Origin: Bombyx mori
Taxonomy: Eukaryota > Arthropoda > Insecta > Lepidoptera > Bombycidae
Direction of reading: 5' to 3'
Assembly (NCBI RefSeq): GCF_030269925.1
Contig: NC_085109.1
Span: forward strand, 9,362,001-9,426,000
DNA length: 64,000 nt
The notes under the pieces were generated by a model, which worked only from the letters and a program-made list of their open reading frames with translations, was not told where the DNA came from and did not search any database. Position 1 is the first letter of the stretch. Each line of letters opens with the position of its first letter. The position numbers were made by a program, and so were the translations under genes. Positions 12,501 to 21,371 of the stretch are shown piece after piece.

Positions 12501-12986
12501 AAATCTGTCAGGCATATATCGTGTAGATATATTCTATTTCGGAAAAGTAATGCCCGTAACAGGTGGGTTCAGCGTCTATTCGGTTATTTCTGTTTGAACT
12601 GACTGCATTATCTGTTCTTTTGAAGTTACATTTACTTTTATGAACAGATAAGGTTATTTTTGCTTGTGTTATTCGAATTCGTGAATCACTGATTTTTGTG
12701 AAAACACAATGGCATAATTTTTACTGGTACAAAATTTTCACAAAACTTCGAAAGATTCATTATGAACATTTTTACTAAAAATTAGAATATTTGATGCAAG
12801 TTTTAAAAAAAATGTTGCTCCATACAATTTCTTATAAGAACAACGCGCGACCGCTCGTTATCTATTATCAAGTCGTTTTCAGAGTAAACACAACGAAAAT
12901 TTATCGAGGACCCACTCACCTTGACCGCACGTGTATATTATAATAACTGAAAACACTAACAATTTACACAACGTATAATCGTACAT
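528..12986 (-). CDS. Integrin beta subunit, N-terminal part (5 exons; 3' end outside the window)
   Basis: Beta chain of a heterodimeric cell-adhesion receptor at the plasma membrane. The exons, in transcript order, are 12986-12920, 5461-5323, 2191-2034, 1122-957 and 672-528. Every junction is GT-AG and the phases fit, giving 225 residues. Residues 1-22 form a signal peptide with a hydrophobic core ([10 protein letters not shown]). Residues 30-75 are the cysteine-rich PSI domain ([15 protein letters not shown]). Residues 100-140 are the hybrid/beta-I lead-in. The MIDAS region is DLTWSMKDD at 146-154, with T where most beta chains have S. LTDNF and [10 protein letters not shown] at 173-187 are typical beta-I sequence. 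The second exon end was placed at GAAAG/GT because it restores the family spacing RC-x5-L-x3-GC. The rest of the beta-I domain, the EGF repeats, the transmembrane segment and the tail lie left of position 1. The family is certain; which insect paralogue (beta-1 or beta-nu-like) is not resolved. Confidence 0.9.
1447..1758. mobile_element. hAT-type MITE (312 bp) with 8-bp target-site duplication
   Basis: The ends are inverted repeats: CAGCGGTCGGGGAAC on the left, and CCGTGGTCGGGGAAC when the right end is read on the minus strand (13 of 15 match). The element is flanked by a perfect CTCTATCT at 1439-1446 and 1759-1766. An 8-bp duplication and a CAG-type terminus are typical of hAT elements. There is no coding capacity inside; GGGGTAA/TTACCCC blocks also pair near both ends. 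It lies in an integrin intron. Confidence 0.75.
2756..2905 (-). repeat. BMC1-like LINE 3' end
   Basis: Read on the minus strand it ends in an A-rich tail. It contains the family string GCCCACCTGATGGTGAGTGG (plus-strand sense) and GCAATGCCAGGGGCAGAGCC. It is a 5'-truncated copy in an integrin intron. The name BMC1 is my best recollection. Confidence 0.7.
2920..4920. other. Intron sequence, no gene recognised
   Basis: A+T-rich integrin intron. A less A+T-rich patch at about 3060-3260 opens short frames, but these show no family features, signal or splice context. Nothing else is identifiable. Confidence 0.5.
4930..5055. repeat. Foldback MITE, degraded copy
   Basis: Inverted arms (AACTTAAATTTGTATGGAG and CATACAAATTTGAGTTAAC) flank the core GGGCGCTGTTCCAACTGC. 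The same element recurs at 50905-51050 and, in best form, at 57759-57929. It lies close to the integrin PSI exon. Confidence 0.65.
5492..5753 (-). mobile_element. Non-autonomous Helitron-like element (262 bp)
   Basis: Read on the minus strand it starts A/TCTATAAATGAATT and ends CTAG/T, the usual Helitron pattern with no target duplication. The 3' end has the gene-poor, G+C-richer sequence GTCTGCCGAGTCAGCTAG. It lies 30 bp upstream of the integrin PSI exon, in intron 1. Confidence 0.55.
6094..7393 (-). mobile_element. Mariner-like (DD37D, maT-type) transposon, 1300 bp, TA-flanked
   Basis: Both ends are inverted repeats, CCTAGTTTTGCCATAAATAC and CTTAGTCTGGCCATAAATAC (three mismatches in the first 22 bp). 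TA dinucleotides lie at 6092-6093 and 7394-7395. The length and layout are those of a complete Tc1/mariner element. The transposase inside is broken, so it could move only with help. It lies in integrin intron 1. Confidence 0.88.
6213..7250 (-). pseudogene. Mariner-like transposase, frameshifted
   Basis: DDE/D transposase that would cut and rejoin the element at its TA ends. The start is the ATG at 7248-7250 ([19 protein letters not shown]). A frameshift follows near 7180. The helix-turn-helix part ([14 protein letters not shown]) and the first catalytic Asp (FTDEIFF) are in the frame 7183-6566. A second frameshift near 6567 leads into the frame 6569-6213. This frame carries the second Asp ([11 protein letters not shown]) and third Asp ([14 protein letters not shown]). 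The spacing from second to third Asp is 37 residues, placing it with DD37D/maT elements. All three catalytic residues survive, but two frameshifts make it inactive as written. Confidence 0.88.
8094..8338 (+). repeat. Bm1 SINE, 5'-truncated
   Basis: Contains the Bm1 body from ACTGGTGGTAGGGCCTCTTG to CTAAGCAATAAA-type tail plus poly(A). It lacks the tRNA-like head seen in the full copy at 27507. It lies in integrin intron 1. Confidence 0.85.
8429..8641. mobile_element. Short MITE with about 20-bp inverted ends
   Basis: CTCTATTCCAATTGCGAAGTCC on the left pairs with GGACTTCGTAATTGGAATAG on the right, separated by about 170 A+T-rich bases without coding capacity. The superfamily is unknown because the target duplication is unclear. 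Confidence 0.5.
9528..9980 (+). mobile_element. RTE-like LINE 3' fragment flanked by a 16-bp duplication
   Basis: Carries the C-terminal part of an RTE-like reverse-transcriptase polyprotein in frame 9554-9961 ([48 protein letters not shown]). It ends in a stop, a short 3' UTR and a (GA)n tail. GTAACCTTATCGTACA stands at 9512-9527 and again at 9981-9996, a clear target-site duplication. The 5' truncation is typical of target-primed reverse transcription. The frame has no start of its own and is a remnant, not a gene. Confidence 0.85.
10438..10848 (+). mobile_element. Non-autonomous Helitron (411 bp), copy 1
   Basis: Starts A/TCTATATATTAATACGTG and ends CTAG/T. A perfect 7-bp hairpin (AGTCGAA-T-TTCGACT, 10818-10832) lies 16 bp before the end. 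These are the three hallmarks of Helitrons. Copy 2 is at 56788-57207. No protein is encoded. Confidence 0.78.
10948..11176 (+). repeat. Bm1 SINE, 5'-truncated
   Basis: Typical Bm1 body (GGTGGTAGGACCTCTTGAGT to CTAAGCAATAAAAAAA), with small deletions. A badly decayed relative follows at about 11330-11440 (AAGCGTTTCGGTTTCAAT). Confidence 0.85.
11808..12094 (+). repeat. Family C LINE-like repeat
   Basis: Same body as at 204-500, from GGTGCTTTTAGATACCTCAA to GGCTATCAGCATAGTTAGG plus an A-run. The short frames over it are repeat-derived. Confidence 0.75.
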
Positions 12987-13260
12987 GATCAAAACTCAGT
13001 AAATTCACATCCGCTCCGAAATGTTCGCACGTGTGTGAAACGAGTGCTGCGCGATCGGTTTCGCGATGGGCCTGTGATAAGGGTTGATAAGGTGATAGCG
13101 ATAAGGAGACCGCGGCGAGTTCGGGCGCGCTGGCCCGCGCCTCCCTACGTCTTCACAGCTCGACATCTGCCGCACCTCTACAGTCCACGCCGAGTGAACG
13201 CTCATCAAACACTCATTCAACTTCGGTATGAGCCGCGAGAAACGCACGTTCATTTGTTTG
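12987..13260 (-). promoter_or_regulatory. Probable 5' UTR/promoter of the integrin beta gene with a GATA-site cluster
   Basis: The stretch just upstream of the signal-peptide ATG is distinctly G+C-rich in an A+T-rich neighbourhood. It carries four GATA-type motifs in 30 bases: TGATAA at 13075 and 13085, TGATAG at 13093 and CGATAA at 13099. A start site close by is inferred from the position; no TATA box was identified. Open frames on both strands here do not resemble a known protein. Confidence 0.5.
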
Positions 13261-13339
13261 GCGAATTGATGTCTAAAAACGAAGCACTAGATGTTAATAT
13301 GGAATTATACTCTTTGCAGTTGCCGACGAACATGCGGTG

Positions 13340-16240
13340 ATTTTAATTGGATTTATGGATGCCCGATATTCGATACTACTTGTTCTCGCTTTGTCATGCC
13401 TATGTCCGACAACCAAGAGATGATTTTTTTAAAATGGACTCTAAAAATGCAGGATTTTCTCAATTCGACAGTATTTTTATCTGTGCGTGTGTAACTTCAG
13501 AACTTTTTTATAAGTGAACCGATTTTGATGATTCTTTTTATTTATTTGATAGTTAGTGCTTTTGATGTAGTCCTAATTAAATTTTATTAAGATCTGAACA
13601 ATAACTTTTGAATTATCCTCAATAATGTATATTCAACTTCGATTACATTATTGATATTCACATTATAATCTGTTGAAGGCGGTTTTATTTTATGCCAAAA
13701 TTTGGTATTATTTATGGGATGACTACTTCACCTCTTCATATAAATAAATTTAACACGGCCCAAATCACAGGAGAAGGAGTTGTTGGTTCCCTTTTTCATT
13801 GCCGGGGTCAGGCAGACAAAGCTCACGGCTTACCTGAGAAGTAGTTAAAGGACCCAATAGACATCATAACGTAACCGCCACCCACGCACCACCTACTACT
13901 AAACAACCAGTGATCATGCAATAATTAGAAAACAAATTTCAGTATAATACATTTCCAAAACACTCATAAATGTTTTCAAACATTATTAATAGAGCAGTAG
14001 AGTCCTTGATTATTTATGAAAATTATTAACAGGCGTTTTCAATAGCCACTCCCTTTTTCTCACATAAATAGTGCATTAATGAAATGAATTAATCTACGAA
14101 TAATACTTTTGTAACAAACATAGCGGTGGGCAGCGGCTGTGCTACTGTCCACTTGCTGATGTCCATTAGCGACGGTAGCCACTACTCACCAGCAGGTGGG
14201 CCATAAGCTCCCCTACGTAAAAGGGCAATAAAATTATACTTGCCACGATTAGACTTAGAGGGTTAGGTTTATTTTTATGCATTACATAATACATTTTCCT
14301 TATTAATACGCTTTTATGAGCTTCGGACGTATGTATGTTAGTATGTAACGAAATCTTTGAATATGATTTTGACCCCCTTTCAAAACTTCGGAGTAACTCG
14401 AAATTAGATACTTATTAAGGACCGATGACAATTTAAGATTAAAAAAAAATATTGAAGAAATTGAAAATCAGCTAAAAAATGAAAAATAAGTATTAGTTTA
14501 AAAAAACTAACTAAAAAATAGAAAATAAATTTGAATTAAAAATAGTGTAAGAAACAATAATTTTATTGTCTATTTTTTAATTGGATTTTCTATAAAAGCG
14601 TATTTTGTTAGTTTTTTTTTAAACTATTATTTATTTTTATGTTATTATTGACAGATTAAAAAACACTGTCTATTTCTCAAAGATACTTTGACAACACTAA
14701 AGTAATAACACCAAAACTCTACAATAGTTACTAAACAAAAAATAGCAGATAAATGAAGAAAGTGAGAAGGACATAATTAGTAATGAGCTTTTTTGCCTTT
14801 GTCCAAATTGAAATTGATTTTAAAATGATAACTTTGTGATCGATATTTACTTTACTGTTGTATTATTTAAAGACTACACGAATCGCTTAGAGAAATTCGA
14901 TCATTATAATATCGTCATTTTATTTTGATTTGCATTAAGTCTGGTTACACTGATTATTTCGTCTACATCATTTTAATCTACATTATCATAGATTCCGTAA
15001 TTTATTATAAATTCAATAATGGATTTATGAATTGTATACAGTACCTACTAAAGTATTTTACGGATCAACTAAGATCAACGAATTACCACAATCTTAGACA
15101 ATATAAACGCAAAACGTTATCACTAAGTTGTCCTTCACCTAAATGAGCGTGGAGGGACGCTCATTAATAATTACTGCATTACACCATTCACAAGATACAT
15201 GGCGTCAGGTCACGCAGCAGGCCGCTCCTTTGCTGCTGCAAAAATGTACTAATCTAGCCATTTTAACAAGATTCGCACGGCCTCCTTAATTAATCTATGA
15301 ACTTATGAAAGGAAGAAACGCGCCCACGTTCGCAGAGGTCTTCGTTAATTGGACGTAGTATGTGGGTGTAAATTCGAGGCCAAAATAACAGAATGATCTG
15401 TTAGTTGCTTTATACCTAAAGCCTATACTTATTTATCTGAATGTAGGCGGCAAGCAGTCTACCGCTTCCCTTTATGGTGACTGAAAATATTGCCTAGCTG
15501 AGAAACGAAAAAAAAGCCGGTACCTTGAATCGATAACTCCCTCCATTTTAAAGTCATTTGGAAAAAATAATAATAGATAGCTTCATATAAGTTCAGATAA
15601 GTTCGGAGATCTTGAACCTTTGATAGGTAGGTAAATAAATTCACTTATGGATCATTCTGAGTCTAGGTATTCAGGTTTATTTTTATATCACCAATTTGCT
15701 CCATTGGTTAATTATTTTATTAGTGACATATATGAATTATATATCATTGCGTTTCTAGAACCCATTATATTAGATATTGGAGAAAATTCTAGCAATGTTG
15801 AACGCTTAAAATTTTAATAGTTTAAGATACTGATTAAACATTTTTACTATAGATAATAAAAAGAAAGTGTGTCACCACACACGAAAGCCCATTTGCAATG
15901 AAGGTAGCTATTACCAAAACCTACGGAGTCACACCTAAATATGTCGCAAGCGATTGTGTCTGAGCACTTGACTGTGAGTGGGTTCAAATGGTGAAGTGTG
16001 GTTCCGAGTGTGTACCTCAAGAGTAACGGCTGTTAGCGCCCCGTTTCACAACCCACTGAACATTCCCCCAGTTTAAGTGTCAACTCATTGCTTGTGTACA
16101 CTAATTGTTATGACGTATACTTTATGTGTCGATAATACAACCTGTCATCGAGTAATAATTTAATGATACTAAATTACTTACAGGTTCAAACTGATTGTAT
16201 CCACGTTCATTATTAAAACAGTTCCCAGTCTTTCGAATTA
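13340..16240. other. Intergenic, between the integrin 5' end and the MORN gene 3' end
   Basis: A+T-rich. It holds a BMC1-like fragment (about 14118-14235, plus strand), a foldback element (about 14300-14640) and a short hairpin (ATGAGCG/CGCTCAT near 15143). No coding exon was recognised. Confidence 0.5.
14300..14640. repeat. A+T-rich foldback element, copy 1
   Basis: Contains ACGCTTTTATGAGCTTCGGA, the segment TGATTTTGACCCCCTTTCAA, and inverted blocks (TTTAAAAAAACTAAC against GTTAGTTTTTTTTAAAC). Related copies are at 26750-27243 and 56085-56530. Confidence 0.6.
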
Positions 16241-16296
16241 AATTTATTTCAAATTTTTAAAACATCTGTAAATATCTGGAGATACTATTAAAATCA

Positions 16297-18249
16297 TTAT
16301 TGTTCAGCTTTTATAGGTTTCTGCAACTGGGCTTTAACGGAATCCTCTTTCATCTTTGGAACGTGCTTACGAGACACGTCCCGTGTTTTCTCCAACATCT
16401 CATAAAAATGATTCACTGGCCCGAACCATCCACAGCCTAGCTCCGCTTTCCCAAGCCAGACATGTCCGTTTGGATCACTTAATACCATATTCCCAACTGG
16501 ACAGTTGTCGTTAAAATCACAACGAACAACACTTCCATCCGGATAGTAATACTTTCCAGGACCCCAGAAACTCCAATCTTTCAATTGACCTTCGTACCTC
16601 GCGTCATCAGAAAAATGTATTATTACTTCATCGTTTGCTCCTAGACGATCGTTCTCCCAAACGCCCTTGTAGCTGTCCCCTTCAGCCGTAATGTACACTC
16701 CTGGTCCTTAAAAGGTAATTATGCAATCGATTGGATGTATTTGTAAAACAAAGAGACAAATGCGTAACAAGAACAATGCATTTAAGCAATTAGAACGTGA
16801 CGATTGTTTGAATGGGTGTCTCTATACACGGCCCATTACACTGTGAAATTGAGAGGTACCTATTACCCAAAACAGTGATGTCATGACGTAAGATCTCAGG
16901 AAGGCTATGAACTTGCGATTATACGTAAAAAATATATACTTCCATGTATAATTATTTAAAACAAATGATTAAATTTCAAAAAGCATCGTCCGCTTAGTAT
17001 GTCAGCGTAGGTGCATAAGTTTATATATTTGTCATTTAAAAACAAAGAAGAGTAATAACAGTTCATGGCTACTAGTGCTTTGAAAGGACAATGGATGCCG
17101 TCTAATTGAAATATGTGAAGTATAATTCTAATCGATCATTGTAATCTTTTAGCACTGAGCATTGTATTATGTTAATCGGCACGAATAGTAATTGGTTATA
17201 CGTCAATCTAGTTACATATGTTCTTATAATGACATCATGTGATCTGTTAAGTTTCATTGTTGTTTGTCCATATTCGGAGTACTTAAACAGCAACAAGCCA
17301 ATAAACAATCGGCATATACCTGCTACTTTAAAAATAGATGGAAACGATCTTTCATGGTTGCACGTATGATTACTTTATTATATTATATTACTTTATATTA
17401 CTTCGTGGCAGAAACAAGCAGGTCGTCTTGCGAATCGACACGGCGAGGGAGTGATTTGAGCACGGAGACTCGAATCTCGCGATAGCATCTTCTAAGATCG
17501 CCTTCTAAGGCGATGCTCGACTTCTGCGAGTCCACCATCTCGCAGTAGGAGACGGCGGAACGAGAAAGGTTGAGCTCTTTCCTCTCCGCGCCAGAGGTTC
17601 AAGACAGAAGACAATACGAGGATACGTCCCTGCTCCTGTAGGCGGTGGCCACTCCCCGGTCAAGGCCACGGGGCAACCTGAGAGGGTTGAGGCAGCGCGG
17701 CGTGCTACCAGCACTCTAACGCACTCCGAAGGAGTAGCCTCATAAAAGCGTCCGGTTGGCGGTGTATCGCGTCTCGACCCAACAGGATGGTTTTGGCCCA
17801 GCGAAGTAGCCCAGGACACCAGCAGCGGCCCGCTGTACCGAGACGGCTGACGTTGCAGAGCCTTCGTTTCGCCTTGAAAGCTCCGTTAGCCGTTAGCAAT
17901 ATCACATTTTATCTTAGTAGTAGATAATTCCTGTCATCAAAAGAAGCTATTTTAAGGTAAGCCACGGTCGGTCGTATCACCATCGCATCGTATTATCGGT
18001 GAAAATTGCCATCAAATGGGATGCTCTCTCGGTTGGCTTCGTCAAAATAAGAATATTGTTCAGAATAAAACGAACGTATTCAATACCATGCATCTTAACA
18101 CTTCGATCTTTCTTTTTCGCTTCAAAGTATCCGTCGTAAGTGTCACCAGTATCGTGTTTGAAAAGACCTTGATCTTGAACTACCGGCACATCCTTTACGG
18201 GTTTCTTGATCTCTGACTCCGATTCCCATTCAGTTGACATTTCGGTCAT
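16297..18249 (-). CDS. MORN-repeat protein, 190 aa, two coding exons
   Basis: MORN repeats are short hairpins, rich in Tyr and Gly, often found in membrane-associated scaffolds and in cilium or sperm-tail proteins; the exact role here is unknown. The coding exons are 18249-18087 and 16706-16297. They join in phase 1 (CATG/GTATTG; TTTTAAG/GA), giving residues 1-54, a split Gly55 and 56-190. Repeat units start at about residue 38 (YDGYFEAKKK), 67 (YKGVWENDRLG) and 92 (YEGQLKDWSFWGPG). The N-terminus is acidic and the C-terminus Lys-rich. The ATG directly follows an acceptor-like CTGTTTCTTTTAG, so a 5' UTR exon probably lies upstream. AATAAA on the minus strand at 16248-16243 would give a short 3' UTR. 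MORN5-like is possible but not proven. Confidence 0.85.
17405..17900. other. G+C-rich segment in the MORN intron, origin unknown
   Basis: About 500 bp with far higher G+C than its surroundings, with open frames on both strands (for example 17505-17819, minus). It resembles no gene I recognise. An old retroelement fragment or transferred exon-like DNA is possible. Confidence 0.45.
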
Positions 18250-18564
18250 CTAAAAGAAACAGTATATGTATGTCAAAAAAATTACATAAGCTTTACAGTA
18301 ATCTCTGCGATATATGTAGGTATATACCTATTGGTTTTTTTAATCTGAATTCAGGTGAACTTGACAGGTAGTACAACGTATTAATTGCGTGCTAATTCCT
18401 GCTGAGAAACATTGATAGATTTGAAGAGTAAACAAACGGTTTACACTATGGTGATGAGATTTTCGTCTCTAGTTGCGTGACGGTGCTCACGTATCTACGA
18501 ACTGCCATAGACATTTAATACTGGACTGTTGTTTTTTTTCTTTACATATTTGCTAGTAGCCTAA

Positions 18565-18757
18565 GATGCTCTATTCTAGCTTCGCGCAGACGAGTAGGTC
18601 AGCTCACGGGCTCAACTTAGCTTGAGAATTCGATAATACTAGCCCTAGGAAAAGCAGTGCTTCGCAGAAGCTACCGCCGGATCGGAATCGCGACCCACTG
18701 AGAAGATCCGGCGAGAAACTCTGTAGGCTGTGTCTATGGGTTAGACTGTTATCCTCT
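18565..18757 (-). repeat. Family C LINE-like repeat, partial
   Basis: Minus-strand copy with CGACCCACTGAGAAGATCCG and CGGCGAGAAACTCTGTAGGC (plus-strand sense). Both ends are worn. Confidence 0.7.
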
Positions 18758-19268
18758 ACGTTCATCCGCAGCAAAAGTAGATTACTCGTGATGAACTAAC
18801 CATTAGTGGCTTATTCAGGGGGACGCAAGTACTTTAAGATTGTTGTTACTAAACTTTATTTCCGTTCGAATCACAGAAAGTCTTCTTAAGCAATAATAAA
18901 ATTAATTTATACTACTAATGTTATAAATTTTAAAGTTATTAAATAGTTAATAAATAGTTGAATTGACTTATACAAAATGTAAGAAAAAGATAATTTCTAG
19001 CCTAGTAAATAACGTGAGAAACGCCCGATATTAGCTTAGCTTATTATATATTATAGTTGTTCGCTGTTTGGTGATTTCACTTACTATCAGTGAACGTACT
19101 AAAACACAAAGGACACCAGCAACTCCTTATCTCGGAAAAAGGCAATGTGTTTCATTCGTTCTAAATTTTAAATTTAACCCGGATAAGATCGCGGGGCAAT
19201 TTTAATATATTTTTAATTATGCATTGAGATAAGTACTATCCTTACGCGTCAGACTTACGATCAGTACC

Positions 19269-19495
19269 AGATTTTTTTTATTGTCCTTGTAGGCAGACAA
19301 GCATACGGCCCACATGATGGTAAGTGGTTACCGTCACCAATAGACTTCAGCAATGCTATGGGCAGAGCCAAGCCGCTGCCTACCGCTTAATACTCTCCGC
19401 AAGCCTCGTTTGAAGGACATGTCATAGCGCTCGGGAAACACCGTGGAGGGGAGCTCATTCCATAGCCGGATGGGACGTGCACAACATGTTCGACC
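19269..19495 (-). repeat. BMC1-like LINE 3' end, longest copy here
   Basis: From a T-run (A-tail on the minus strand) through TAGGCAGACAAGCATACGGC, AGCCGCTGCCTACCGCTTAA and GAGCTCATTCCATAGCCGGA. It is the best guide to the family sequence in the window. Confidence 0.75.
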
Positions 19496-19499
19496 ACTA

Positions 19500-21370
19500 A
19501 TCAATTGCGGAAATAAATATTATATGTTTTGTTTTATTACACTATGAAGTACGTACCAAACCTACCTTTGTGGCCTTTAACATACATGGAAAATGGATTC
19601 ATGATAGACATGTGATTTCCCCGAAGCCTGTCAATCAATCAACGTGTTACTGTCTACATGATAAACGTGATGTCTTGAAACGGTGAATGCCATACCAATT
19701 AGATTCGACGTCGGACGCAAAACAAACATAAACATCTTAGGAACATACTCATTTGAAAAATTATATTTAGAATTACCTCTGTACTATTGAGTTAGTAGGT
19801 ACTTAAATTGCAAATAAATTAGTGGTAATAAATTAGAGCCATTTCCGCCCCATCAACATCTGAAATGATAAAAAGCTACACACCGTGAGAAATTCTACTT
19901 TCTAGATTGTTATTACATAAATACCTTTTATTGTTATTCATTTGTGATTAAGCGTGACATACGTCAGACCTTGACATGAATTGCCAATTTGAAGCTTAAT
20001 AGATCGTGTTTCATTTTTTCACGAATTTTTTACACGCAAGGGCACGACCTGAATGATCTAATAGTTTAAGAAATACATTCATTAGGGAATATTAATATTC
20101 CGCTTAACAGACAGAGTAAATTTTAGAATTGTATTGAATTGTCGTCTGTGTGAAAAAAGTTTTTGACTAGCCATTTTTTAATGTCATTGCCATATTATGT
20201 TTCCATAGGTATTACTAATTTTGTTTGTATATTTAATATGTATGTAGGTACATAATTATAGTTTTTCAAATTTTTGGTTTGTTTATATTTTTTACTCTGG
20301 AAATCAGAACACAACTAACACAAAAGATTGATACTGTTTTTATCCTTTTTAAACTTAACTCTAAACTTCGAGCTAATTTCAGCATTAGTCCAATTCCAAT
20401 CAGGCGAATTTCATGACAGTAGAAATTGACAAAAACACCAACTGGTGTGAAAGTAAAACTTTATATTAATTTTAATGAAATCCAAAAAATAAAACAAACT
20501 CGTCTGTAAGTAAAATATATTTCACTAACGTTCATAAATAATCTAGCATCATCAAAACGTTACAAAGTAACATTACAAAATTTTTAACAAAACAAAATAA
20601 TGCTTCGTTTCGTTTCAATGCATACATTAGTTTCCATACTGACGTCACAGCTGTAACGAATTATTATTACATATTTACAGTAAATTACAATAAATATGTA
20701 GATCTACATTCCGAACCCTACTTCTTTTTAAATTATTATAATAAAATGCGTAAAAATGTATATTTCGTCACGAGATTTTTTTTCGGTCGTTTCTCATAAA
20801 TCACAATTATAGTTTTATTAAATACGCGCTTTCAGCAAAAGCTCACTCATTAAAAGCGTAACCACAGAATAAATATATAAATTAAATATTAAGAAAACCG
20901 CGACGATCAAACTGTTTATCAAAGCTTAAAGTTAAGCTTTTTCTTATTTCGATTAACTACTTTGGTCCTTTGAACGAGCAAAACTAAACTTTTTATTTGT
21001 GATCGAAATAAAATGCGAAAATTGTACTAATAATATTGTGATGAAAAAAAAATGTATGTTCTGTGTCCCCGTCTTACGGTGATACAGGACATCCAAAGGA
21101 GCCAAAAACACACGAGGCCATCTCTTGACAGGTTACAATAAATTTTACTTTTTTTCTCCCTTTTTTAATACGGATACCGGTAAAAGCGACTATAATAAAA
21201 AAATACAACTTGTTGTTAAAAATAAATTAATACCGTTTCAAAACACTTAACCTTAAAATGTCAGTTTTTTTTTTTTTTTTTTAATATCGGAATTAGAAAT
21301 GTTCGTCTATGTGTATACGTTTTCGCGACATCCTTTCGTTAAGCTGAATTGAGGTAGGACCGTTTCTCTA
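19500..21370. other. Intergenic DNA and E2 3' flank, nothing else recognised
   Basis: A+T-rich, with several homopolymer runs. The part next to 21372 must hold the E2 3' UTR. A minus-strand AATAAA lies at 20997-20992; which signal is used cannot be decided from sequence. Confidence 0.45.
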
Positions 21371-21371
21371 T

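Noticed and set aside
13005..13340. Protein-coding frames on both strands at the integrin 5' end
   Set aside because: They show no family features and come from a G+C-rich 5' UTR/promoter.
17505..17819. Minus-strand frame of 104 codons
   Set aside because: No recognisable domain, competing frames on the same strand, and high G+C explains the lack of stops.
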